A DNA stretch of 64,000 bases from Treponema sp. UBA4692. GTDB taxonomy: Bacteria > Spirochaetota > Spirochaetia > Treponematales > Treponemataceae. The notes below the pieces were generated by a model. That model saw only the letters and a program-made list of their open reading frames with translations. It was not told the DNA's origin and ran no database searches. Below are positions 57,261 through 64,000 of this stretch, piece by piece. The translations under genes and the position numbers were made by a program. The stretch is from NCBI GenBank assembly GCA_002404895.1, contig DHKO01000054.1:34132-98131 (forward strand). The letters run 5' to 3'. Each line of letters opens with the position of its first letter. Position 1 is the stretch's first letter.

Positions 57261-59420
57261 CTATTTCAGAAGCTTAAGCGTAAAGATTGAAACATCGTCA
57301 TCAAGCTCTTTTGAAAGGAAGTTCACGAGAGAATCATAAGTTGACTGCGTCATATTCTGCGCCGTGCTGATTGTGTTTTCCGCAATCGATTTCTGCACTC
57401 GGTCTTTTCCGAACGGCTCGCCGCGGAGAGATTTACTGTCGAGAATACCGTCGGTTACGGCAACCATGATGTCTCCCGGATTCAACTTGACTTTTTTTAC
57501 CGTGATGTACGGGCTGATGTCTTTCACAAAGCCGAGAACGTGTCCCTCGCCCTGAATTTCCATTACGTTGTTGAATGAGCGGTTGTAAAGGAAGAGAGCC
57601 GGAACCGCGCAGTTGATGTAGTAAACTGTATTGTCGCTAAAGTCGATTAGGGCGAAAATTCCCTCGAAGAATGTTCCTTTTGGAAGATTGAACCTGATGA
57701 ACGAATTGACTTTTTCAACGAGAGTCTTGAAATCCTTTGTCTCCTGCAAGAATGTCCGGATTACAGACTTTACGATAACCATGGACATTGAAGCCGCAAT
57801 TCCCTTGCCAGACAAGTCGCCCATTACAAAAACGTGCTTGTCGTCGCTCAGGCGAATCAGGTCGATGAACTCGCCGCCGATGTTGTGCGCGTGAACCATC
57901 AGAGTGCCGTAGTCGTAGCGTTTGTTCTTGATTGGGTCCATATTCTGCTGGATTGACTCGATAATCTGAGCCGACATTCTGATTTCGCGGTTTACAGTAC
58001 CGACAATCTCCTGGTTACCGATGTTCTTCATATAATAGCCAAGAACGAAGAAATACGAGTAAAGCTTTGTGAAAACTTCGTTGTCGTAGTCGGTGTAGAT
58101 GTTTCCGCCGGCTTTCTGTCCAAGAATAATCAGGCCTAGGATGTGGCGTCCTTCGTTCAGGATAATCACAGCGTCAGAGCCGGTCTCGTCAAAAAGTTTT
58201 ATAAGGTCGCCTCGCACTGAAGAATAAAGGAATCCGACATCAATCTGGCTTCGCAGGACAATCCGCTTGTTCTGGTTTAGAAGAGAGTCGAAAAGACGGC
58301 CTTTCATCGAAATCTTTATGTGCTTTTCGCCCTCGCGGTCATAAACGGAATCCATCTCCTCGTTTCCGCTTTCAATCAAAATCCGCATGAACGACATACC
58401 GATATTTCTTCGGAAAATTTCCTGCATATTTCTTACGATGTTTTCAGGGTCGTCAGAAAAGTCGAAATCCGACAAGTCTTCCTCAAATCGGGACGCATAC
58501 TGCTGAGTTCTAAATCCTAACCGTCTCGTGAAAAATTTCAAAAGCTGATAAGCGACAATTACAACAACCGTAATCACGCAAACGAGATAAAGATAAAATC
58601 TCGCAGGCTGCAAAGTGTGAACCGGCCACAGCCACGCAAAAGCGATTCCGACAACAACCGACGGAATAACGTAGCAGACAAGGCCTTTCAGGATAAATCC
58701 TGTTAGCGAGTAAATATCGTACAAAAAGTCGATGATTGCGGCTCTGAAAAGAACCCACTGCGCAAGAACAAAAGGCGCAAGGAACAAAGCCGAGAACATA
58801 GGAACGCGGTTTGAAGCCTTTGAGACAAGGAAAAGTCCGCCCCAGCCCAAAATGCAGGCGAGCGCGTTCAAAGTCGTCTTCTGGTGGTCAAGCCTGCCGT
58901 CTCTCTGCTCCGAACGCAAAAGCATGATGATTACAGAAAAAAAAGGAACAAACAAGAAGATTACAACTCTGTAAAAGTCAAACCAGTTGTAAGGCAAAAG
59001 GCGTGAAAGGCTTCCGTAAAAAAGCGATGTTGACTCAACCCGCAAGCCGATAAAGTCGGTTACAGTGATTCCAACAAAATGAAAGAAAACTGCCCAGATG
59101 CACCAGACCGCACCTCCGATTCCGACTGCGCGCGAGATAATTTTTCGCTCGGCCATCGGGAAAAGAATGCAGTAAATGCTGTACTGGATTATGTAAATTC
59201 CAAAAAGAACGTAGACGATTCTTCCCAAGAAAACGGTGAAACGCTCAGGAACTTTTCCGAACGTGAAAATACAGACTGCAAGGCAGGCGCAAGTCGCCGC
59301 AAGAAAAAGGTTCAAGCCGATTACAGGAGAATTTCCCTCGTTTCCGGTTTTGTTGTCTGTATATGCGGCAAGCCAAAAAAGGAACAGCGCAAAAGCCACG
59401 TTTAATACTGCATAAATCAT
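57261..59420 (-). CDS. Membrane-bound SpoIIE/RsbU-type serine phosphatase
   Basis: A 719-aa protein. About nine hydrophobic helices occupy residues ~1-300 (from MIYAVLNVAFALFLFWLAAY to the helix near FYLYLVCVITVVVIVAYQLL). A linker domain (~310-480) resembles GAF-type sensors (IILNEGRHILGLIILGQKAG). The PP2C domain runs from ~495 to the end, with the metal-binding VMGDLSGKGIAASMSM, DFSDNTVYYINCA and AVTDGILDSKS. It should remove phosphate from a STAS antagonist in response to a membrane signal; the STAS gene next door is the likely substrate. Its start overlaps the stop of the second phosphatase by 4 bp. Confidence 0.9.
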   Translation of the reverse strand: MIYAVLNVAFALFLFWLAAYTDNKTGNEGNSPVIGLNLFLAATCACLAVCIFTFGKVPERFTVFLGRIVYVLFGIYIIQYSIYCILFPMAERKIISRAVGIGGAVWCIWAVFFHFVGITVTDFIGLRVESTSLFYGSLSRLLPYNWFDFYRVVIFLFVPFFSVIIMLLRSEQRDGRLDHQKTTLNALACILGWGGLFLVSKASNRVPMFSALFLAPFVLAQWVLFRAAIIDFLYDIYSLTGFILKGLVCYVIPSVVVGIAFAWLWPVHTLQPARFYLYLVCVITVVVIVAYQLLKFFTRRLGFRTQQYASRFEEDLSDFDFSDDPENIVRNMQEIFRRNIGMSFMRILIESGNEEMDSVYDREGEKHIKISMKGRLFDSLLNQNKRIVLRSQIDVGFLYSSVRGDLIKLFDETGSDAVIILNEGRHILGLIILGQKAGGNIYTDYDNEVFTKLYSYFFVLGYYMKNIGNQEIVGTVNREIRMSAQIIESIQQNMDPIKNKRYDYGTLMVHAHNIGGEFIDLIRLSDDKHVFVMGDLSGKGIAASMSMVIVKSVIRTFLQETKDFKTLVEKVNSFIRFNLPKGTFFEGIFALIDFSDNTVYYINCAVPALFLYNRSFNNVMEIQGEGHVLGFVKDISPYITVKKVKLNPGDIMVAVTDGILDSKSLRGEPFGKDRVQKSIAENTISTAQNMTQSTYDSLVNFLSKELDDDVSIFTLKLLK

Positions 59421-60832
59421 TTTTTACCTACCTTTGCAACAAGCATTGTAAGGTCATCATGGAGTCTTGTGTCCGCGTTATATGACATTACGAGATTCAC
59501 CATGTCTTTTATAAAATCTTCCGGGTCTTTTGACGCGCTCGCCTTGATTGTGTCTGTGAAAAGCTGAGTGTCGCCAAGCTCCACCTTGTTCGCATCCATA
59601 ACTTCAGAAATTCCGTCCGAAGCCATCATTATCAAGTCGCCTGAAAAAAGCCTCTGCTCGGAAACTTTTATGTCGCCCGCTTCAATAGGAATAATTCCGA
59701 CAATCGAACAATTTGATGAAAGAGATTTGATTCTGTATCCGTCAGGAGAACGCGTTACAACAATCGGGTCGGACATCGAAGCGTTCACGTAAGTGATTTT
59801 CATTTTTTCTGTGTCAACAATTCCGATGAACAAAACTGTGTATTTATCCTGCAAGTGCATGCTCTTGATTGCAGCGTCAACCGCGATAATCATTCCCGGC
59901 AAGTCTTCCTTGTTCTGCAAAATTTTTACAGTGTTCATAACCAAGCCCATCACGAGAGCCGCGGCAAGTCCTTTTCCGGAAACGTCGCCGAGCATCAAAA
60001 GAGTCTTGTTCTCGTCAATCGGAAGAACCGTGTAATAGTCGCCAGAAACGTTAATCAGCGGTCTGAAATACGCGCCGAGCTTGAGCTTCTTGATTTCAGG
60101 CATTTTCTGAGGCAAAAAGGATTTCTGAGCCTCGGCAAGCTGGTCCCACTCGGTTGAAAGCTCGGAGATTTCAGACAGGCTCGAGATGATTCTTGAACGG
60201 TTCTGGAAACGGCAGAATTCCTCGTAAAGTTTCGGATAGATTTCAGAGTCAATCAAATATGTGTAGCGGTTAAAAACGTAGAAATGCTCAATGTCAGACG
60301 CGAAGAAAAATCCTCTCATCTTTTTCTTGTTCACTTCAAGTCCAAGATTGTCGCCGATAAAGTTAATCGGGTCGTGCCAGTCCGCAGTAAAGTTCTGCGC
60401 AAGCTGAGCCATAATCTCAGGCGATGAAGTTACTTTGTCAGGGCTGTTGTAAAGAACGTAGTTTGTCGCGCGGTCAACGTAAAGAACCGCGCAGTCGGCT
60501 TCCATCTCAAGAATGTCGATTACAGCCTGCTTAAAATCATCAAGGGAATAGCAAAAACGCAGACGCTCAATAAATTTCGTGAAATAAGCGGTCGCGCCCT
60601 TTTCCATTACGCTTTTTTCAATACGCTCGCGCGCGTTCATAAAGATTGTGATGCTGGTGAAAAGCAAAAGCGCGAAGACAAGCGAAGTTACAACAACCGG
60701 GAAAAGGTTTGAATAAGTTACATAATCAGTAAGTTTAATTTGAGGCGCAAGATAAGTTGCGATAAAGATAAAAGAAACGGCAGCTACAATATTGATTCCA
60801 ATAAGAGCTAATCGCCTTCTGGCCTTAAACAT
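59417..60832 (-). CDS. Membrane-bound SpoIIE/RsbU-type serine phosphatase
   Basis: A 471-aa protein and the first gene of the module. Two transmembrane helices (ALIGINIVAAVSFIFIATYL, then VTSLVFALLLFTSITIFM) bracket a short outside loop. A middle region (~90-230) carries a GAF-like segment (FKQAVIDILEMEADCAVLYV). The PP2C domain has LMLGDVSGKGLAAALVMGL, IVDTEKMKITYVNASMSD and MMASDGISEVMDANK. The metal-binding Asp residues are present. Two phosphatases with different sensors acting on one STAS protein would allow two inputs. AAGGAG precedes the ATG. Confidence 0.9.
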   Translation of the reverse strand: MFKARRRLALIGINIVAAVSFIFIATYLAPQIKLTDYVTYSNLFPVVVTSLVFALLLFTSITIFMNARERIEKSVMEKGATAYFTKFIERLRFCYSLDDFKQAVIDILEMEADCAVLYVDRATNYVLYNSPDKVTSSPEIMAQLAQNFTADWHDPINFIGDNLGLEVNKKKMRGFFFASDIEHFYVFNRYTYLIDSEIYPKLYEEFCRFQNRSRIISSLSEISELSTEWDQLAEAQKSFLPQKMPEIKKLKLGAYFRPLINVSGDYYTVLPIDENKTLLMLGDVSGKGLAAALVMGLVMNTVKILQNKEDLPGMIIAVDAAIKSMHLQDKYTVLFIGIVDTEKMKITYVNASMSDPIVVTRSPDGYRIKSLSSNCSIVGIIPIEAGDIKVSEQRLFSGDLIMMASDGISEVMDANKVELGDTQLFTDTIKASASKDPEDFIKDMVNLVMSYNADTRLHDDLTMLVAKVGKK

Positions 60833-60970
60833 TATTCACTCCTTTTTAAAATCGCCGCAGTCTGGCAATTCTTTTTCTCTTTTTTGATTCAAATTTCAGA
60901 TTCAAAAAGAGACAAAATTCTTTATTTATTTTCGGAAGACTTTCAGAAAATCCTTAGCAATCAATGAAAA

Positions 60971-61001
60971 GGCTGCCGAAGTTTTAAGGCAGCCCTTTTT
61001 T
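60971..61001 (-). terminator. Intrinsic terminator
   Basis: GGCTGCC (60971-60977) pairs with GGCAGCC (60988-60994), with T-rich ends on both strands. It closes the RRM gene transcript ahead of the phosphatase module. Confidence 0.8.
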
Positions 61002-61075
61002 CCGCTAAGTCAATTTTCAAAAGCTTCAACGCTCAAGCATGAATAAGATGAAAAATCTAAAAACAAGAGACAAAA

Positions 61076-61687
61076 TCAATATTCGTCGTCTCTTGCCTCG
61101 CCGCTTCTTCCGCCGAAACTTCTTCTGTCGGAAAAACCGCGTCTTTCGCGGTTTTCAAAGTCTCTTCCATAACCACGGCTTTCGCGTCGGCTAAAGTCCC
61201 GGTCGCTTCGGTCGTCTCTATAGTCTCTGTCTCTTGAACGCTCGCCGTAATCTCCGCGAGATGTTTTCCGGGAATCTCTGTCAAATCTTCTTGAATAACC
61301 GCGTGAGGAATCTCTTGAATCAGAATATTCGTTGTATTCGCGGCGGCGTGAGTCTCCGTCATATCCGCGTGAAAAATCGCGGTCGTCTCTGCGCTCAAAA
61401 CGTCTTTCGCCGCCAAAGTCTGACCTTGAACCTGGCCGCCTTCGCGGATTTTCAACTGCCTCAGAAACACGGATTCTCCGTCCGTCAACATCTTTTCCGT
61501 TCATTCCGCCGATTGCGCGCTGAGCCTTGATTTCATCTTCAACTTCAATAAATCCGAATCCTTTTGACTGGCCGGTATATTCGTCTTCTTTGATTTTTAC
61601 AGAAACAACATCCGCATAATTTGAAAAAAGTGTCCGCAAAGTGTCTTCGGTTGTGCTGTAGCTAAGGTTTCCAACGTAGAGTTTCAT
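61076..61687 (-). CDS. RRM RNA-binding protein with Arg/Asp/Ser/Gly-rich tail
   Basis: A 203-aa protein. The start at 61687 (MKLYVGNLSYSTTEDTL) has GAGG in front. One RRM covers residues 1-80, with RNP2 LYVGNLS and RNP1 SKGFGFIEV intact. Residues ~85-203 are made only of Arg, Asp, Ser, Gly, Tyr, Phe and Glu in loose repeats (RDDRDFSRGYDGDSRRREY), an intrinsically disordered tail of a type known in eukaryotic RNA-binding proteins and some bacterial cold-shock RRM proteins. It probably binds mRNA in the cytoplasm, and the tail may drive self-association. It is a single gene with its own promoter (61718-61745). Confidence 0.9.
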   Translation of the reverse strand: MKLYVGNLSYSTTEDTLRTLFSNYADVVSVKIKEDEYTGQSKGFGFIEVEDEIKAQRAIGGMNGKDVDGRRIRVSEAVENPRRRPGSRSDFGGERRFERRDDRDFSRGYDGDSRRREYNEYSDSRDSSRGYSRRFDRDSRKTSRGDYGERSRDRDYRDDRSDRDFSRRESRGYGRDFENRERRGFSDRRSFGGRSGEARDDEY

Positions 61688-61717
61688 AAAATTCCTCATT
61701 ATAAAAATTTTGCTAAG

Positions 61718-61745
61718 TATAATGCGTTTTTGGATTTTGTGAAAC
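61718..61745 (-). promoter_or_regulatory. Promoter of the RRM gene
   Basis: On the minus strand TTCACA (61745-61740), a 16-bp spacer and TATACT (61723-61718), about 30 bases before the ATG at 61687. Confidence 0.5.
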
Positions 61746-61805
61746 CACGCCGCGGCGCACACAATTTTTGATTAACAATTCACAATTTCAAGAACGAAAA
61801 ACGCT

Positions 61806-61875
61806 GTCATTCTGAACTCGTTTCAAAATCTATAAGCTAATCTAATCTGGATTCTGAAATAAATTCAGCATGACG
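61806..61875 (+). repeat. GTCATTCCGAAC element, copy C
   Basis: Begins GTCATTCTGAACTCGTTTC and ends TTCAGCATGAC; the ends are inverted repeats (GTCATTCTGAA/TTCAGCATGAC). It is 70 bp, essentially the length of copy A. It lies between the RRM gene and hslO. Confidence 0.85.
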
Positions 61876-61909
61876 ACGTTCTTTAGATTATCATCTCTTA
61901 ATTTCCAAT

Positions 61910-61937
61910 TCATAATTTTCAATTTTTTCTATATATT
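61910..61937 (+). promoter_or_regulatory. Promoter of hslO, probably leaderless
   Basis: TTCATA (61910-61915), 16-bp spacer, TATATT (61932-61937); the ATG at 61945 follows seven bases later, with no Shine-Dalgarno sequence. Confidence 0.45.
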
Positions 61938-61944
61938 TATCTTT

Positions 61945-62919
61945 ATGATTAAGAAGGAAATTTCAGACAAGGAGCTTTTAGCTCATTTGGATAAGATTCA
62001 CAAGGACGAGATGACGATTTTTGTGATGGCAGACGGACAGTTTCGCGGGGCGTTTCTTAACGGAACAAGACTTGTAAACCAGATGCGCGCGCAGCACAAT
62101 CTCGGGATTCTTGAGACGATGGTCTTGGGACAGGCGATGCTCTGCGCGGCTCTTATGATTCCGACGATGAAAGGACGCGAGCATTTGACTTTCAGATATG
62201 ACACAGACGGCCCTGCTGCGGGATTTTCAGTCGAAGCGGACTCAACAGGCTACGTTAGAGGATTTTTGCTCCAGAACAAAATTCCGATTGAAAAGCCTCT
62301 TGAAAGCTGGGACTTGTCTCCGTTTTTCGGCGATGGAACTGTTACAGTTTCGAGAATCGGAGAAGGAATGAAAGCACCGCAAGTCGGAACAACAGAAATC
62401 ATCTATAAAAATATCGCGAAAGATTTGGCGCATTATTTCTTGCAGTCGGAGCAGATTCATACGGCATTCAACACGAGCATTCAGTTTGACGAGAAAGGAC
62501 GCGTTGTAGGCGCAGGCGGAATGTTCTTGCAGCATGTTCCAGGCGCGGGCGGAAAGTCAAAAATCAGCGCGCAGACTTCAGATTCCGGAGCCGAGGACAA
62601 GAAAGAAAAGGAAGATGTCCTGATTCAGAAAGTCGAGAACGCGTTCCGCGCAATGCCATCGATTGGAAAATGGTTTGCCGACGGCGGCGACATGGAAGAC
62701 GTGATTTACGGGCTTTTCCGCGAGTTCAAGCCTGCTGCGGTTCTCAACAGAAAAGTCGAGTTCAACTGTCCTTGCAGCGCGGAAGGATTCGCCGAGCATA
62801 TAAAGCATCTTCCAAAATCTGAACTTGACGACATTCTCGCACATGACAAAGACCCGATTGAAGTCGCCTGCCACACTTGCGGCTCGGTCTATCAAATAAA
62901 TAAGTCGATGCTTAGATAA
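61945..62919 (+). CDS. hslO: Hsp33 redox-regulated chaperone
   Basis: A 324-aa Hsp33. The start at 61945 (MIKKEISDKELLAHLDKI) is chosen; the frame continues to 61870 only through repeat DNA. The N-terminal domain has ALMIPTMKGREHLTFRYDTD. The zinc-binding redox switch at the end is complete: CPCSAEG (Cys-x-Cys) and CHTCGSVY (Cys-x-x-Cys), with the linker between them. The switch opens on oxidation and exposes the chaperone surface. An insert of ~25 charged residues (SDSGAEDKKEKEDVLI) in the middle is larger than in E. coli. There is no Shine-Dalgarno sequence. glyA follows after 58 bp in the same direction. Confidence 0.94.
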   Translation: MIKKEISDKELLAHLDKIHKDEMTIFVMADGQFRGAFLNGTRLVNQMRAQHNLGILETMVLGQAMLCAALMIPTMKGREHLTFRYDTDGPAAGFSVEADSTGYVRGFLLQNKIPIEKPLESWDLSPFFGDGTVTVSRIGEGMKAPQVGTTEIIYKNIAKDLAHYFLQSEQIHTAFNTSIQFDEKGRVVGAGGMFLQHVPGAGGKSKISAQTSDSGAEDKKEKEDVLIQKVENAFRAMPSIGKWFADGGDMEDVIYGLFREFKPAAVLNRKVEFNCPCSAEGFAEHIKHLPKSELDDILAHDKDPIEVACHTCGSVYQINKSMLR

Positions 62920-62977
62920 TTGAACGAATATCTTAAAAGTGTTACTCTTCGTAGTATCAATTTTTTGGGAGTAGATG

Positions 62978-64000
62978 ATGCCAACACCTTTGGAAAATTA
63001 CCTTTCTTCATGCAACGGAAAACCAAACGTTGCAATGACCGCTTACGTAGCAAATCTTCAGCAGGTTGCTTCTGTAAATCCTTCAATCGCCGCTGATATT
63101 GTAAACGAAATTGAAAACCAGCGAAGCCACCTCAAGCTGATTGCGTCTGAAAACTACAGCTCGCTTGCTGTTCAGGCGGCAATGGGAAACCTTCTCACAG
63201 ACAAATACGCTGAAGGCTATCCTGAGCACAGATACTACGGAGGCTGCGTGAATGTTGACGCAGTTGAGATGACGGCGGCGCGCGAGGCTGAAGAGCTTTT
63301 CGGCGCGGACTACGCTTATGTTCAGCCTCATTCTGGAGCAGACACAAACCTCGTTGCATACTGGGCGATTCTTTCGGCAAAGGTTGAGACTCCAACCTTG
63401 CAGGAACTTGGCGTAAAATCATTGAACGACCTTACAGCGGAGCAGTTTGACGAGCTTCGACACCGCTTCGGAAACCAGCGTCTCATGGGACTCGACTATT
63501 CTTGCGGCGGACATCTCACACATGGCTACAAAATGAACATTTCTGCCCGCATGTTTGAAAGCCATCCTTACGGAGTTGACAAGGAGACAGGACTTCTTGA
63601 CTATGACGCAATCGAAAAGCAGGCGATGGAAGTTAAGCCGCTCATCCTTTTGACAGGTTATTCAGCTTATCCGCGCGCAATCAACTTCAAACGCTTCCGC
63701 GAAATTGCAGACAAGTGCGGAGCCGTTCTCATGGTGGATATGGCGCACTTTGCAGGTCTCGTTGCAGGAAAAGTATTCACTGGAGATTTTGACCCGGTAA
63801 AATGGGCAGACGTTGTAACAACAACAACACACAAGACTTTGCGCGGCCCTCGCGGAGCTATGATTCTCTGCAAGAAAGAATTTGAGGACTATGTGAACAA
63901 GGGCTGCCCGATGGTTCTCGGCGGACCTCTTCCGCATGTAATGGCTGCAAAGGCAATCGCTTTCAAAGAAGAGAACACAAAAGAATATCAGGACTACGCT
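62978..64000 (+). CDS. glyA: Serine hydroxymethyltransferase, 3' end beyond the window
   Basis: The first 341 codons are present. The start at 62978 has GGGAG six bases upstream; an ATG directly before it (62975) is possible. It makes glycine and 5,10-methylene-THF from serine. Family stretches are HLKLIASENYSSLAVQAAMG, TDKYAEGYPEHRYYGGC, YVQPHSGADTN, VDMAHFAGLVAG and the PLP-lysine segment VTTTTHKTLRGPRGAMI. The enzyme has an insert of roughly 60 residues after NLVAYWAILSAKV (TPTLQELGVKSLNDL.., LRHRFGNQRLMG..) that the E. coli enzyme lacks; this long form is known in spirochetes and some other bacteria. The N-terminal ~35 residues are also an extension. Confidence 0.93.
   Translation, partial: MPTPLENYLSSCNGKPNVAMTAYVANLQQVASVNPSIAADIVNEIENQRSHLKLIASENYSSLAVQAAMGNLLTDKYAEGYPEHRYYGGCVNVDAVEMTAAREAEELFGADYAYVQPHSGADTNLVAYWAILSAKVETPTLQELGVKSLNDLTAEQFDELRHRFGNQRLMGLDYSCGGHLTHGYKMNISARMFESHPYGVDKETGLLDYDAIEKQAMEVKPLILLTGYSAYPRAINFKRFREIADKCGAVLMVDMAHFAGLVAGKVFTGDFDPVKWADVVTTTTHKTLRGPRGAMILCKKEFEDYVNKGCPMVLGGPLPHVMAAKAIAFKEENTKEYQDYA

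Noticed and set aside
61870..61944. N-terminal extension of Hsp33
   Set aside because: It begins inside the end of a dispersed element and is A/T-rich; Hsp33 family members start near MIKKEI.
1..64000. tRNA, rRNA, transposase or prophage genes
   Set aside because: I looked through the spacers for cloverleaf arms with T-loop sequences and for recombinase motifs in the translated frames and found none.

Overview
The window looks like chromosomal DNA of a host-associated Treponema (Spirochaetes), probably a gut or rumen species. This rests on the mix of genes, not on a marker: large treponeme-style TPR proteins, many lipoproteins, a DUF2259 protein, an Hsp33 and a SHMT of spirochete type, LL-diaminopimelate aminotransferase, and fairly A+T-rich DNA with G/C-rich dispersed repeats between genes. 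No rRNA, tRNA, phage, transposase gene or CRISPR array is visible.

Layout. 1-2070: the 3' part of a membrane protein with a kinase-like segment, followed by a non-coding array of six 41-bp units, each carrying a 17-nt palindrome. 2071-3594: an acyl-CoA carboxyltransferase. 3635-19043 (minus strand): one compact run of eleven genes. It starts with a reduced type II secretion system (secretin, ATPase, inner-membrane protein, major pseudopilin, two small pseudopilin-like proteins, one GspL/M-like bitopic protein). It then runs without a clear break into two small lipoproteins, a clostripain-family (C11) lipoprotein and a 2068-residue RHS/YD-repeat protein with a cysteine-peptidase-like tip. This is the best candidate for a new system: a secretion machine encoded together with its likely surface proteins.

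19044-37816: CorA, an FGE-sulfatase-type protein, a possible structured RNA, a phosphodiesterase and HisC, a 645-aa unknown, SSB, a U32 peptidase (RlhA type), lipoproteins and membrane proteins, a dolichol-kinase-like enzyme, a 1203-aa TPR protein and a CBM48 protein. 38037-45179 is the conserved core: yajC-secD-secF, ispH, gpsA, ffh. 45529-54009: envelope genes (TPR proteins, lipoprotein, MltD-like transglycosylase, OmpA-like protein, beta-barrel candidate) in DNA thick with repeats. 54293-64000: dapL, a VanY-type carboxypeptidase, a SpoIIE-phosphatase/STAS module, an RRM protein, hslO and the first part of glyA.

Three things run through the whole window. First, dispersed repeats: a 117-133 bp element in three copies, a roughly 70-bp element with terminal inverted repeats, and six long hairpins with different stems but the same TCCN loop. 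Some repeats enter genes, supplying the N-terminus of the MltD-like protein and possibly the C-terminus of the VanY protein. Second, coding tails are duplicated past two stop codons. Third, several genes lack a Shine-Dalgarno sequence and have a -10 box 6-9 nt before the start codon, so leaderless transcription is likely.
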